NCBI GenBank assembly: GCA_003246755.1
Contig: QKDC01000080.1
Span: 1-55,839, forward strand
Length of the DNA stretch: 55,839 nucleotides
Source: Gemmatimonadota bacterium
Lineage (GTDB): Bacteria; Gemmatimonadota; Gemmatimonadetes; Gemmatimonadales; GWC2-71-9
Direction: 5' to 3'
Numbering within the stretch: position 1 is the stretch's first letter; each line of letters begins with the position of its first letter. The notes under the pieces are model-generated. The model was not told the DNA's origin and ran no database searches. It saw only the letters and a list, made by a program, of their open reading frames with translations. Made by a program: the position numbers and the translations under genes. Shown here one piece after another: positions 42,647 to 52,635 of the stretch.

Positions 42647-43783
42647 TCAGAGCGCTTCCCGGTACACTCGCATCATGGCGTCTGCCAGCGCATCGTCTTC
42701 GAATCGTGCCGCCTGCCGATATCCCCTTGTCACCATCTCGGTCCGGAGGGGTTCACTTTCCAGCACGGTACTCAGCGCGACGGCCAATGCTTCGGGATTC
42801 TCCGGATCAATGTAGTGGGGCGCGTCGCCACCCACCTCCTCCAGGCTCGAACCCCTCGCGGCGATCACCGGGATTCCCGAGGTCATCGCTTCGAGAACCG
42901 GTATCCCGAATCCTTCGAAGAGTGACGGGTAGATCAGCGCCGTTGCGGTCTGGTACACGGCGGGAAGTTCGGACGATCGCACCTCGCCGAGAAATCTGAC
43001 CCAGGGGGCCAGACCATGCTCGGCCACATAGGAGTCGAGCAACCTGCCGTATCGGCTCTTCCTCCCCCCTCCCACGAGGGCGAGGACCGGGCGGGTGGCG
43101 GGCGCGAGCAGTCGCAGGGCGCGGAGCCCGAGCATGGCATTCTTGCGCCGCTCGAGTCGCCCGACCATGAGCACGAAGGCCGAGGGGAGCCGAAGCGCAG
43201 CGCACCTCCGCTGCAACTCGTCGGCTGGCAAGCGTTGGCGATACCGTGGATGGGTCCCGATGGGGATGACGCGTATCCGTGCGGCTGCGACGTCGCAGAA
43301 TTCTTCGAGGTCCGATGCGGACTGCCGGGACGGCACGACGATGAGATCCGCCCTCGACGCGCTCCACCGCGTCTTCCAGCGATACATGTGGCCGTCGACG
43401 GCGGGGAAGAACTCCGGGCAACGAAAGGGGAGGAGGTCGAGGATCGAGACCACGGCCGGGAGCCGAGGGGGAAGATCCCGGGGCAGCTCCTGCGAGAGGC
43501 CGTGAAAGAGTGTCGCTCCGTCTCTCGTTGCCTTGCGGCCGAGTCGGTACGTCCTCCAGAAGGCCGCTCCCGGACCGGATCGGAAACCGGGTGACGGCCG
43601 TCGTGCGGCTGCCGACAAGGTGGCCGAGACGTCACCGCTCACGCCACGGGCTATGCGTGGGGTGTAAAGCAGACAGCGAATCTCCGGAAAGCGTTCCATG
43701 AAGGTCCGGAGGACGAAGCGCCCGTAGCTCCCCAAGCCGGTCGTGTTTTGGAAGACCCGCTTGGCGTCGTAGCCCGGGGTCAG
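42647..43783 (-). CDS. Glycosyltransferase family 4 (GT-B)
   Basis: About 378 residues. The N-terminal domain begins GYDAKRVFQNTTGLGSYGRF, the standard GT4 start. The C-terminal nucleotide-sugar half holds LMVGRLERRKN, VRFLGEV and the acidic EGFGIPVLEAM (E-x7-E) motif with the catalytic glutamates. It probably transfers a sugar in LPS or exopolysaccharide synthesis. The start is unusual: the family N terminus falls on a CTG at 43783, while the nearest conventional starts (TTG 43843, TTG 43852) lie out of frame inside lepA and would add an Arg/Ser-rich leader. It follows lepA by 13 bases. Confidence 0.85.
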   Translation of the reverse strand: MTPGYDAKRVFQNTTGLGSYGRFVLRTFMERFPEIRCLLYTPRIARGVSGDVSATLSAAARRPSPGFRSGPGAAFWRTYRLGRKATRDGATLFHGLSQELPRDLPPRLPAVVSILDLLPFRCPEFFPAVDGHMYRWKTRWSASRADLIVVPSRQSASDLEEFCDVAAARIRVIPIGTHPRYRQRLPADELQRRCAALRLPSAFVLMVGRLERRKNAMLGLRALRLLAPATRPVLALVGGGRKSRYGRLLDSYVAEHGLAPWVRFLGEVRSSELPAVYQTATALIYPSLFEGFGIPVLEAMTSGIPVIAARGSSLEEVGGDAPHYIDPENPEALAVALSTVLESEPLRTEMVTRGYRQAARFEDDALADAMMRVYREAL

Positions 43784-43796
43784 GGCATCGCCGTCG

Positions 43797-45596
43797 TCAG
43801 TCGACCTTGAGGACGGCGAGGAACGCCTCCTGGGGGATCTCAACCGAACCAACCTGCTTCATCCGTCGTTTTCCTTCCTTCTGCTTCTCGAGGAGCTTCC
43901 GCTTGCGGGTGACGTCACCGCCGTAGCACTTGGCGAGCACATCCTTGCGCAACGCCGAGACCGTCTCTCTCGCGATGATCTTCGATCCAATCGCGGCCTG
44001 TATCACCACCTGGAAGAGCTGTCTGGGGATCAACTCCTTCAGCTTCTCGGCGACCTTGCGTCCCCAGGCGTACGATTTGTCACGATGGATGATCACACTG
44101 AAGGCATCGACCTGGTCACCGTTGATGAGCATGTCGAGCTTGACCAGTGATGAGGTGCGGTAGTCCGCCATCTCATAGTCGAGCGAGGCGTATCCGCGGG
44201 AGAGGGATTTGAGGCGATCGTAAAAATCGAGCAAGATTTCGCCGAGCGGAAGTTCCCATTCGAATTCCACGCGCGTGGTGTCGATGTACTCCATGCCGAG
44301 GTAGACGCCGCGCCGCTCCTGACCGAGGGCCATGATGGGTCCTATGTAGTCGGCGGGTGCCATGATCCTGGCTTTGACGTATGGCTCGTCGATGCGCGCG
44401 ATGCGTCCCGGTTCGGGGAGGTTGCTCGGATTCTCCACCACCATCTGCGACCCGTCGGTCAGATGCACGTGGTACTCCACCGTGGGAACCGTCGTGATCA
44501 GATCGAGGTTGGACTCGCGTTCGAGCCGCTCCTGGACGATTTCCATGTGCAGGAGTCCAAGGAACCCGCATCGAAACCCGAAACCCAGTGCGGTGGACGA
44601 CTCCGGCTCATAATGGAGACTGGCGTCGTTCATGACCAGTTTCTCCAGAGCGTCACGCAACAGCTCGTACTGGTCGGTCGCCGTGGGGTAGACCCCGGCG
44701 AAGACCAACGAGTGGATCTCCCGGTACCCGGGAAGATGAGGCACGTTGCGATGATCTGCGTCTAGGACGGTATCACCGACCCGGCAGTCACGGACGTTCC
44801 TCAGACTCGCAACGATGTAACCCACCTCGCCCGTCCGGAGCACCTCCGCGCGCTGCTGCCCGAGCTGGAGGTAACCGACCTCGTCCACTTCGTACTCGTC
44901 TTCCGGGTGCGACCCGAAGACGATCATGGTGCCCCGTCTGATCTCTCCATCCACCACCCGGATGCTTGGAATCCCTCCACGGTAGCGGTCGTAATAGGAG
45001 TCGAAGACCAGCGCGCGGAGGGGAGCGTCCGGCTCCCCGGTCGGCGGTGGGATCCTGGCCACGATGGCTTCCAACAGCTCTGCGACCCCGGTGCCCTCCT
45101 TGGCGGAGACCGAGAGGATTTCCTCCCGTCGGGCACCGATGAGATCCATGATTTCCTGAGCGCGGCGTTCAGGTTCTGCCCCAGGGAGATCGATCTTGTT
45201 CAGCACTGGGATGATCTCCAGCCCGGCGTCCATGGCGAGAAAGAGATTGCTCAAGGTCTGCGCCTGAACCCCCTGCGTGGCATCGACCACCAGCACCGCA
45301 CCTTCGCAGGCCGCCAGGGAGCGGCTCACTTCATAGGTGAAATCGACGTGACCGGGCGTGTCGATGAGATTGAGGATGAAGTCACGGCCGTCGAGGGTCC
45401 GATACTTCATCCGGACGGCATTGAGCTTGATGGTGATACCACGTTCACGTTCAAGGTCCATGGTGTCGAGGACCTGTTCACGCATCTGTCGCTTCTCGAC
45501 GGTACCGGTGGTTTCGATCAAACGGTCGGCCAGGGTCGACTTGCCGTGATCGATGTGCGCCACGATACAAAAATTTCTGATCTCAGCTTGAGACAT
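43797..45596 (-). CDS. lepA: Elongation factor 4 (LepA)
   Basis: A 599-residue translational GTPase. G1 AHIDHGKST (near residue 12), G2 RGITIK, G3 DTPGHVDF, G4 NKIDLPGA and G5 VSAKEG are complete. Domains II, III and the LepA-specific C-terminal domain follow, with the conserved [12 protein letters not shown] and the basic tail [22 protein letters not shown]. It back-translocates or matures ribosomes under stress. ATG at 45596 is preferred over upstream in-frame codons because [17 protein letters not shown] is the family start. A TATATT element ends seven bases before it, implying a leaderless or nearly leaderless transcript. Confidence 0.97.
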   Translation of the reverse strand: MSQAEIRNFCIVAHIDHGKSTLADRLIETTGTVEKRQMREQVLDTMDLERERGITIKLNAVRMKYRTLDGRDFILNLIDTPGHVDFTYEVSRSLAACEGAVLVVDATQGVQAQTLSNLFLAMDAGLEIIPVLNKIDLPGAEPERRAQEIMDLIGARREEILSVSAKEGTGVAELLEAIVARIPPPTGEPDAPLRALVFDSYYDRYRGGIPSIRVVDGEIRRGTMIVFGSHPEDEYEVDEVGYLQLGQQRAEVLRTGEVGYIVASLRNVRDCRVGDTVLDADHRNVPHLPGYREIHSLVFAGVYPTATDQYELLRDALEKLVMNDASLHYEPESSTALGFGFRCGFLGLLHMEIVQERLERESNLDLITTVPTVEYHVHLTDGSQMVVENPSNLPEPGRIARIDEPYVKARIMAPADYIGPIMALGQERRGVYLGMEYIDTTRVEFEWELPLGEILLDFYDRLKSLSRGYASLDYEMADYRTSSLVKLDMLINGDQVDAFSVIIHRDKSYAWGRKVAEKLKELIPRQLFQVVIQAAIGSKIIARETVSALRKDVLAKCYGGDVTRKRKLLEKQKEGKRRMKQVGSVEIPQEAFLAVLKVD

Positions 45597-45618
45597 CGCG
45601 GAAATATATCTTCCCGGC
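45597..45618. promoter_or_regulatory. Compact bidirectional promoter between lepA and an EamA gene
   Basis: Only 22 bases separate the divergent starts. They contain AAATATATC (45602-45610). Read one way it offers TATATC as -10 for the EamA gene (start nine bases after); read the other way it offers TATATT as -10 for lepA (start seven bases after). The central ATATAT is palindromic. Both transcripts would start at or within a few bases of the start codon. Confidence 0.45.
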
Positions 45619-46575
45619 GTGCCAAACTTGCCCAGGGACTCGTCGGGGTCGTCGCGTTTCCTCTCTCCGCCGGTGGCGATGCTCCTCGTCTGCCTCATCT
45701 GGGGCATCAACTTCAGCATGATGAAATTCGCGCTCAGGAGCCTGACTCCCTATGCGCTGACCGCCATCCGTTTCACCTTGGCGTCGCTGGTCCTCTGGTT
45801 CGTGGCCCGGGCGATGGAGCCCAACACACCGCTGCCCTGGAGGCTTCGTATTCGGCTGGCGGGTCTCGGCGTGATCGGGAACAGCTTCTATCAAGTGGGC
45901 TTCCTGCTCGGTCTCGAACGCACCACGGCGGGTAACAGCTCACTGCTGATCGCCACGACACCGCTCGCCATCGCCGTGCTCGGGAGCCTCCTCGGGGTGG
46001 AGCGTCTCACGAGGGCCGTGCGGTGGGCTCTGGCGGTTGGGATGCTCGGAGTGGTCGTCATCGTTCTCGCCAAAGCGGGAAAAGGTGGTGCCGATGGGGT
46101 CAGGTTCTCGATGGCGACCATTGCCGGGGATCTCTGGACCCTTTCCGCGGTGCTCTGCTGGGCCGTGTTCACTCATGGAGTCCGCGAACTCCACGGCACC
46201 GCGAGCCCACTCCGGGTGACCGCGTGGACCATCATCGGTGGGACTCCCCTGATGCTCATCGTCGGGTGGCATGACCTCACCACCCTGGATTGGGCGGGCG
46301 TGGGGGCGGCCACCTGGGGCGCCGTGGCCTACGCCACGTTCATCTCACTCATCGTGGCGTACGTCCTCTGGAATCGGAGTGTCATCGAGGTGGGGTCGAG
46401 TCGCACGGCGCTCTACGGGGTCACCATTCCCATCTTTGCCATGGCGACTGCGTTTGTGCTTCTGGGAGAGCGTCCGACCCCACCGGAGCTGGTCGGGGCC
46501 TCGCTGATCCTGGTGAGCGTCGTGCTCAACATCCGGGCACACGGGAGTGCCGAACCCCAGACTATTCTTCGTTGA
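45619..46575 (+). CDS. EamA/DMT family transporter
   Basis: A 318-residue inner-membrane protein with about ten helices in two EamA repeats (about residues 20-150 and 170-305): [23 protein letters not shown] begins the first, and [19 protein letters not shown] begins the second. It starts at GTG 45619, very close to the divergent lepA start. It differs clearly from the other EamA protein (23764), so the two are not recent duplicates. The DUF58 gene follows after three bases. The exported metabolite is unknown. Confidence 0.88.
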   Translation: MPNLPRDSSGSSRFLSPPVAMLLVCLIWGINFSMMKFALRSLTPYALTAIRFTLASLVLWFVARAMEPNTPLPWRLRIRLAGLGVIGNSFYQVGFLLGLERTTAGNSSLLIATTPLAIAVLGSLLGVERLTRAVRWALAVGMLGVVVIVLAKAGKGGADGVRFSMATIAGDLWTLSAVLCWAVFTHGVRELHGTASPLRVTAWTIIGGTPLMLIVGWHDLTTLDWAGVGAATWGAVAYATFISLIVAYVLWNRSVIEVGSSRTALYGVTIPIFAMATAFVLLGERPTPPELVGASLILVSVVLNIRAHGSAEPQTILR

Positions 46576-46578
46576 CGC

Positions 46579-47505
46579 ATGGTCAAACCCTCCGCAGCGA
46601 TCGGGCGCGAACGACTCGACCTCCTCGACCCACGCGAGATGTCGCGGCTCGGCGGCATCGAACTGGTCACCCAGGGTATCGTCGAAGGGTTCCTCTCCGG
46701 TCTCCACCGCTCCCCCCGTCGGGGATTCTCGGTCGAATTCGCCGAGCATCGTGCCTATCAGATGGGGGACGAGTTACGCTACGTGGATTGGAAACTCCTC
46801 GCCCGCACCGACCGGCTGTACGTCAAGCAGTACGAGGAAGAAACCAACCTGCGGGCGATGATGGTTCTCGATACCAGTCGTTCGATGGACTGGACCGGCG
46901 ATGCCGAGGCGCGACTCACCAAGCTGGCCTATGCGCGTCTGTTGACCGCGTCCCTCGCACTGATCCTCCTGCGGCAGCGCGACGCGACGGGACTCATCAC
47001 CTTTGACGATACGATTCGGCATGTGGTACCGCCACGTGCTCGGCTGGCGCATTGGAGACAGATACTCGCAACGCTGGGCCGGGCCGAACCGGGGGTCCGC
47101 ACCGCCGCGGAACCGGCCCTACGCAGAGTGGTTGGACACTTGAGGCGCCGAGGTCTGGTGGTCTTCGTCTCGGACCTGCTGATCGATCGAAAGCTCACCA
47201 TCAAGGCCCTGCGCTTCCTCCGTCATCGCGGACATCAAGTGCTCGTTCTCCACATTCTCGATCCGGCCGAGCAATCACTCGAGGGGGCCGTCGAGGTTCG
47301 CTACCGAGATCCCGAGAGTGGTGAGAGCGTGGTGCTCCGGCCTCAGGAATGGGCCACGGCCTACGATCGCACGCTCAAGGAAGCCATGTCGGCCTGGCGG
47401 ATGGGACTCCGGGGGCACGGCATCTCCTACGAAGTGATCACGACCGACACGCCGTTTGGAATTGCGCTGAGGCAGGCTCTGGTCCAAGCCACGTCGGTCG
47501 CATGA
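46579..47505 (+). CDS. DUF58 domain protein (vWA-like)
   Basis: A 308-residue soluble protein. The DUF58 core is visible as FAEHRAYQMGDELRYVDWKLLARTD (about 54-78), then YVKQYEEETNLRAMMVLDTSRSMDW, where DTSRS supplies the metal-site-like residues of a vWA fold. In most genomes DUF58 proteins accompany a MoxR AAA+ ATPase and BatA/BatB; here the BatA-like gene follows (four-base ATGA overlap) but no moxR lies nearby. Probable role: adaptor or chaperone of a membrane complex; not proven. Confidence 0.88.
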   Translation: MVKPSAAIGRERLDLLDPREMSRLGGIELVTQGIVEGFLSGLHRSPRRGFSVEFAEHRAYQMGDELRYVDWKLLARTDRLYVKQYEEETNLRAMMVLDTSRSMDWTGDAEARLTKLAYARLLTASLALILLRQRDATGLITFDDTIRHVVPPRARLAHWRQILATLGRAEPGVRTAAEPALRRVVGHLRRRGLVVFVSDLLIDRKLTIKALRFLRHRGHQVLVLHILDPAEQSLEGAVEVRYRDPESGESVVLRPQEWATAYDRTLKEAMSAWRMGLRGHGISYEVITTDTPFGIALRQALVQATSVA

Positions 47506-49343
47506 TCGGTTTCGCCACCCCGTGGGTCCTCGGCGGGCTCGCGCTCGCCGCCATCCCGATCCTGCTGCATCTCTTTGCCCGCAGAGAACCTTCAACAGTC
47601 GACTTTCCTGCCGTGCAGTACCTCACCAACACGGCACGCGTCCACCAGCACAGGCTGAGTCTCCGACACCTCCTTCTCCTCCTCGTTCGCACCCTCCTGA
47701 TCATCGCTCTGGTACTCGCCGCCGCCGGGCCGACACTGCCGGGGAGAGGGTCGATGAATCACGCGCCCGCCGCGATGGTCTTGGTCTTCGACAATTCCGT
47801 CAGCAGCGGGGTTACCGAGGACGGGGTGCCGGTTCTCGAGGCACTACGGGAGGCAGCGCGTCATGTCTTGGACAGGGCCTCGACGGAGGATGCCGTGTGG
47901 GTTCTGGCCGCCGATGGGATCGCGCGGCGCGGGACACCGTCCGAACTTCGTCAGATGCTCGACAGTCTGACTCCCCTCGCCGCCCGACTCGACCTGGGTG
48001 ACGCCGTCTCCAGGGCGAGGGAGGTCCTGTCGGGCGAAGACCGCCCCGGTGAAGTCGTCCTGGTTTCCGACCTCCAGTCGAGCGCGCTGGGTCCCGCCAG
48101 CGGTAGCGGACCTCTTACGGTGGCCCGACCCGGAAGCCAGGCCGTGATGAACGTGGGGCTCGCGGCCATCGACGCGGGGACCCAGCCCTGGATTTCGAGT
48201 ATGGGGCAGGTCACCCTCGCTGCAGAGGGCGATTCGGGCCAGAGGCGGGCAGTCAGTGTCCGGCTCGAGCGGGTGACCTCCGGCACGACCGGAACCCAGT
48301 CTCCCACTCAGCCCCAAGGCCAAGGTCTGGTGGAATCGGGTGGCGCCCTCGGTCTCCCCATGCGAGCGAGCGGAGGTGGGGGATGGCACCGGCTGGTCAT
48401 CGCCCTTGCTCCCGACGAACTGCGGCTCGACGATACCCGGGAGATTGCGGTACGAATCGCACCACCGGCACGAGTCGTTTGGGATACTGCGGATGCCTTT
48501 CTCGATGCCGCAGTACGGGTGTTGATCGACGGTCGGCGTCTGGAGCGGTGGGCTGGGGCGGGAGAACGGGTCACCCTGGGCACGTTGGGCCGGGGGGGGG
48601 GGGCCTCGATCGTCTTTCCCCCCGCGGATCCGGCTCGGGCAGGTGCCCTCAACCGCAGTTTGTCGGCCCGTGGAATCCCCTGGCGATACGGAACACTGAC
48701 GGAGGTGTCGGGTGTCACCGACAGTACGGATCTGCTCGGGAGTCACCGCATCCGCCGGCGACACGATCTCCAAGCGAGCGGTCCGGAAAGAGGTGTACTC
48801 GCACGGGTCGACGGTACTCCCTGGCTCGTCCGTTCGGGACGTGTCGTCCTCCTGGGAAGCCGGCTCGATACGAGCTGGACCGACCTTCCCCTTTCGGCTC
48901 CATTCGTCCCGTTCGTGGATGCGCTCGCCAATCGTCTGGTCTCAGGAGATCTCGCCCTGCTCGATGCCGCCCCGGGTGATCGCGTGTTGCTGCCCGATGC
49001 CGTGGATGCCGTTGCCTTCGGCGATGCACGTTATCGCGTCGAGGGTGGGGCCTCGTTTACCAGCTGGGAGCCGGGGATTCACTTCCTGCTCCAGGGTGAG
49101 GATACGGTGGGTGCCTTGAATGTGAATCCCGATCCGCGGGAGTCACACCTCGGTCGTGCGTCCGACCGGATGGTTCGGGAGCTTTGGCCGGAAGCCGTGG
49201 TGGTCCCACTCCAGAGGGCGGGTGAGATGGCCTTCACAGCGGGTGCGCGCACCGATCTCCGTGGTCCGTTGCTCTGGTTGGCGCTGGCCCTGGGACTGAC
49301 GGAGGCGTTTCTGGCCATGGGCCATCGTCGACGAGGCACATGA
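47502..49343 (+). CDS. BatA-like membrane protein with N-terminal anchor and vWA region
   Basis: 613 residues. The Aerotolerance/BatA N-terminal domain (FATPWVLGGLALAAIPILLHL, residues 3-23) and a second helix (about 62-83) are followed by a vWA-like domain (VLVFDNSVSSGV), a long beta-rich region and a C-terminal helix (about 588-606). The DNSVSS element departs from the MIDAS DxSxS spacing, so metal binding is uncertain. A 12-G tract at 48592-48603 interrupts nothing but encodes RGGGA. ATG at 47502 overlaps DUF58 by four bases, and the stop overlaps mfd. Confidence 0.82.
   Translation: MIGFATPWVLGGLALAAIPILLHLFARREPSTVDFPAVQYLTNTARVHQHRLSLRHLLLLLVRTLLIIALVLAAAGPTLPGRGSMNHAPAAMVLVFDNSVSSGVTEDGVPVLEALREAARHVLDRASTEDAVWVLAADGIARRGTPSELRQMLDSLTPLAARLDLGDAVSRAREVLSGEDRPGEVVLVSDLQSSALGPASGSGPLTVARPGSQAVMNVGLAAIDAGTQPWISSMGQVTLAAEGDSGQRRAVSVRLERVTSGTTGTQSPTQPQGQGLVESGGALGLPMRASGGGGWHRLVIALAPDELRLDDTREIAVRIAPPARVVWDTADAFLDAAVRVLIDGRRLERWAGAGERVTLGTLGRGGGASIVFPPADPARAGALNRSLSARGIPWRYGTLTEVSGVTDSTDLLGSHRIRRRHDLQASGPERGVLARVDGTPWLVRSGRVVLLGSRLDTSWTDLPLSAPFVPFVDALANRLVSGDLALLDAAPGDRVLLPDAVDAVAFGDARYRVEGGASFTSWEPGIHFLLQGEDTVGALNVNPDPRESHLGRASDRMVRELWPEAVVVPLQRAGEMAFTAGARTDLRGPLLWLALALGLTEAFLAMGHRRRGT
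48592..48603 (+). repeat. 12-G homopolymer inside the BatA-like gene
   Basis: Twelve consecutive G bases in the coding strand, translated Arg-Gly-Gly-Gly-Ala in the current frame. Loss or gain of one or two bases would shift frame about 250 codons before the end and remove the C-terminal helix. It is the longest mononucleotide run noticed in the window; the next is G9 at 39150-39158. Confidence 0.95.
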
Positions 49344-52300
49344 GTCTCCGGCAACTCGTTGACGCGTTTGCCCTGACCCCTGTCGCGGAACAGGTGCTGG
49401 CCGGTCTCCCCGAGCGGGGACAGACCGTTCGCTTGGCAGGACTGCCGGGATCGAGCGCGGCTGTTCTTCTCGCCTGGTTGGGCGGGGAAGTTCCCAACCG
49501 CCTGTTCGTCGTGGTGGCCCAGAGTCCGGCAGACGCCGAGCGCTGGGTCTCCGATGTGAGCCAACTGACACATCTTCCCGTAGCGCTCTATCCCCAGCGC
49601 GAAGCCCTCGGCGAAGAGGAACCGCATTTCGAGATTGCGGGCCAACGGGCGGAAACCCTGGCGGCACTCTTGAAGGGCGAACTCAGGATTCTGGTCACCA
49701 CGGCGCGGGCAACCATCGAGCGTACCCGCGTTCCGGCGGCCCTCGATGAACTCCGACTCGAGTTGCGTGCCCAAACATCGGTCTCGCTCACCGACACGGT
49801 CGCGACCCTCGAGGCGATGGGGTACCGGCGGGTCCCGACCGTGTCCGCTGTCGCCGAGTTCGCCGTACGTGGTGGGATCGTGGATCTCTACGGTTTCGGG
49901 ATGGCCTCGCCGGTTCGTTGCGAATGGTGGGGCGACAACATCGAAGCGTTGCGGTCGTTCGACCTCACGTCTCAGCGCTCGGGTGAAGCGCTGGCCAGTG
50001 TCACGGTCCTACCGATCAAGGTTCCGGTGTCGGTTTCCTCGGCCGATCGGATGGCGTCACGCCGGACCCTACTCGAACTCCTCCCCGGGGATGCCCTCGT
50101 GGTGGAGGAGCGGGTCTCGGTCAACGCCGAGGAAGTCAAGCACGCCTGGCAAGATGCGGAGCACCATTTGGAGGTTGCCCGGAAGCTCGGCGAGGATGTC
50201 CCGAGTCGGGATTTGATCTTCCAAGCACCCGAAGAGTGGCGGGTGCTGATGGATGGCTTTCCCCGGTTGGAAGTCAATGCACAAGACACCCCAGACATCC
50301 AGGCCGGCTTCTTTCCGCCGGAAGCGATCAATCGCGATCTCCGTGCGCTGCGTGCCTTGCTGCGAGGCCCGGTCCCGACCGTCATTCTCTGCGACAACGA
50401 AGGGCAACTCGAGCGCCTGACGGAACTGCTGGAGACCCCGTCGGGAGAAAGCGCCGCGTCGCTGGTCGTCGGAGCGATCGATGGCGGGTTCGTGATGCCG
50501 ACCCTTCGGGTGCTCACGGATCACGAGATCTTCCGGCGTGCTCGCCGGCTCCGGCGTCCCCGCCGGTACCTGGAGGCCGCCTCCTCCCTCGCAACCGGCG
50601 AACTCCGCACGGGTGATTACGTCGTCCATCTCGATCACGGCATCGGGATCTATCGGGGGCTGACCACGATCGATATCGGGGGAGGTGGAACGATCGAAGC
50701 CGCGGTCGTGGAGTACGAGGGGGGCGATCGTCTCAACGTTCCGCTCTACGGCCTCAGTCAACTCGAGCCCTATCGCGCGGCGGGTGAGGATGGCGACAGG
50801 CCGCCGCCCCGGCTCCATCGGCTGGGGGGTAGCAGCTGGCGCCGGATTCGCGATCGGACCCGGGTCGCGGTTCGACAGATGGCCGCCGAACTGCTGGAGC
50901 TTTACGCCCGGAGGAAGGTCAGCGCAGGGTACGGTTTCCCACCAGACACGCAATGGCAGCGTGAACTCGAGTCGAGCTTCCTCTACGAGGACACTCCGGA
51001 TCAGCGATCCGCCACCGAGGAGGTGAAGCGCGATCTCGAACGACCCCGGCCGATGGACCGTCTCCTGGTCGGGGACGTGGGGTACGGCAAGACCGAAGTG
51101 GCGGTGCGTGCGGCGTTCAAGGTGGTCCAGGGAGGGAAACAAGTCGGTGTGCTGGTCCCCACCACCATTCTCGCCGAGCAGCACGGGCGAACCTTCACCG
51201 AACGCCTGGCCGATTATCCCGTGCGGGTGGAGGTGCTCTCTCGCTTCAAGACCGCGGCGCAACAGAAGGAGGCCTTGAAACGGTTGGCGGAGGGCACGAC
51301 GGACGTGGTGATCGGAACCCATCGGGTGTTGAGCAAGGACGTGCGCTTCAAGGACCTGGGCCTGCTGGTAGTGGACGAGGAGCACCGATTCGGGGTTCGC
51401 CACAAGGAACGGCTCAAGTCGCTCCGTCTGTCGGTCGATGTCCTCACCCTGACGGCCACCCCCATTCCGCGCACGCTCCACATGTCACTGGCAGGCCTCC
51501 GGGACCTGACGGTGATCGAGACGCCGCCGCGCGATCGTTCACCGGTGCTCACCTTCGTCGAACCCTGGGATGACGGGCTGCTCGAAGAGGCGTTTGCCCG
51601 CGAGCTCGATCGGGGCGGGCAGGTGTTCGTGGTGCACAACAGGATCGAGACCATTGACAGCATCGCAGCGCGGGTGCGTCGCCTGGCCCCCCGGGCACGG
51701 GTCGAGGTGGCCCACGGGCAAATGGTGAGTCACGATCTCGAGGCGGTCATGGAGCGTTTCGTCAACGGCGAATTGGACATCCTGGTGTCCACCATGATCG
51801 TGGAGTCGGGGCTCGATGTCCCCAACGCCAACACCATGGTGGTGCATGATGCTCATCGTTTTGGCCTCGCCCAGCTCTACCAACTCCGAGGGCGGGTGGG
51901 GCGCAGTCACCGGCGGGCGTACTGCTACCTGCTCACGCCCGACATGATCGACCCCGCGGCGGAGGACAGGCTCAAAGTCCTGGAGCACAACACCGATCTC
52001 GGGGCCGGGTACCGGATCGCTCTCAAGGATCTCGAACTCCGCGGGGCCGGGAATCTGCTCGGATCGGAGCAGTCCGGTCACGCGCAGGCGGTGGGGTTCG
52101 ACTTGTACATGCGGTGGCTTCAGGAGACGGTCGCCGCGCTCCAGGGAGGCGGCGGATCGGAACCTCTCGCACCACCCGACGTAGTGTTCGATAGGGCGGT
52201 GGGCCTTCCGGACGACTACGTCCCAGACGATGCGAGCAAGCTCTCCCTGTACCGCCGACTGGCGCGGGCGGCCGCACCTGGTGAAATTGATGAGCTGTAC

Positions 52301-52633
52301 CAGGAAATGCGCGAACGGTTCGGATCGCTCCCGAGGGAGGCGGAGGACCTGCTCGATCTCACCCGCCTCCGGGTTCTCGGTGCGAGTCTGGGCCTTCAAC
52401 ACGTCTTGGTTCGGGGAGATGAGGCCCGACTGACCTTCCGGCAGGGTGCGGTGCCCCGGCTGGCGGGATTGACCAGCGCCCTGGAAGACGTGCAGTTGGC
52501 GGCGGCGGTGCGCCGCACGACACCCTTGTCGCTCAGGCTGGAGCGCCTCGGCGGAGAGCAAATCATTCCGGCCCTGGTTCGTGCCCTTCGGGCGGTGATG
52601 CAGGCCGGACTTTCGAAAACTGGAGAGGAATAG
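49340..52633 (+). CDS. mfd: Transcription-repair coupling factor Mfd
   Basis: A 1097-residue helicase-like translocase that removes stalled RNA polymerase and recruits UvrA. The UvrB-homology region covers about 1-350, and the RNA-polymerase-interacting CarD-like domain is near 425-510 (GDYVVHLDHGIGIYRGL). The RecG-like motor has Walker A GDVGYGKTEVA near 578, DEEH near 679, TATPIPRTL and the LRGRVGRS motif VI. The C-terminal D7 domain follows. It is slightly shorter than E. coli Mfd (about 1150). ATG at 49340 overlaps the previous stop by four bases. uvrA is elsewhere in this window. Confidence 0.97.
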   Translation: MSLRQLVDAFALTPVAEQVLAGLPERGQTVRLAGLPGSSAAVLLAWLGGEVPNRLFVVVAQSPADAERWVSDVSQLTHLPVALYPQREALGEEEPHFEIAGQRAETLAALLKGELRILVTTARATIERTRVPAALDELRLELRAQTSVSLTDTVATLEAMGYRRVPTVSAVAEFAVRGGIVDLYGFGMASPVRCEWWGDNIEALRSFDLTSQRSGEALASVTVLPIKVPVSVSSADRMASRRTLLELLPGDALVVEERVSVNAEEVKHAWQDAEHHLEVARKLGEDVPSRDLIFQAPEEWRVLMDGFPRLEVNAQDTPDIQAGFFPPEAINRDLRALRALLRGPVPTVILCDNEGQLERLTELLETPSGESAASLVVGAIDGGFVMPTLRVLTDHEIFRRARRLRRPRRYLEAASSLATGELRTGDYVVHLDHGIGIYRGLTTIDIGGGGTIEAAVVEYEGGDRLNVPLYGLSQLEPYRAAGEDGDRPPPRLHRLGGSSWRRIRDRTRVAVRQMAAELLELYARRKVSAGYGFPPDTQWQRELESSFLYEDTPDQRSATEEVKRDLERPRPMDRLLVGDVGYGKTEVAVRAAFKVVQGGKQVGVLVPTTILAEQHGRTFTERLADYPVRVEVLSRFKTAAQQKEALKRLAEGTTDVVIGTHRVLSKDVRFKDLGLLVVDEEHRFGVRHKERLKSLRLSVDVLTLTATPIPRTLHMSLAGLRDLTVIETPPRDRSPVLTFVEPWDDGLLEEAFARELDRGGQVFVVHNRIETIDSIAARVRRLAPRARVEVAHGQMVSHDLEAVMERFVNGELDILVSTMIVESGLDVPNANTMVVHDAHRFGLAQLYQLRGRVGRSHRRAYCYLLTPDMIDPAAEDRLKVLEHNTDLGAGYRIALKDLELRGAGNLLGSEQSGHAQAVGFDLYMRWLQETVAALQGGGGSEPLAPPDVVFDRAVGLPDDYVPDDASKLSLYRRLARAAAPGEIDELYQEMRERFGSLPREAEDLLDLTRLRVLGASLGLQHVLVRGDEARLTFRQGAVPRLAGLTSALEDVQLAAAVRRTTPLSLRLERLGGEQIIPALVRALRAVMQAGLSKTGEE

Positions 52634-52635
52634 GC

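Noticed and set aside
23764-46575. The two EamA transporters as a recent duplication
   Set aside because: They differ in length, N terminus and loop sequences; they share only family-level similarity.
50069-51481. 470-codon minus-strand open frame inside mfd
   Set aside because: It is fully antisense to the helicase core; no recognisable motif. The same applies to 51539-52561, 52396-53877 and 54105-55430.
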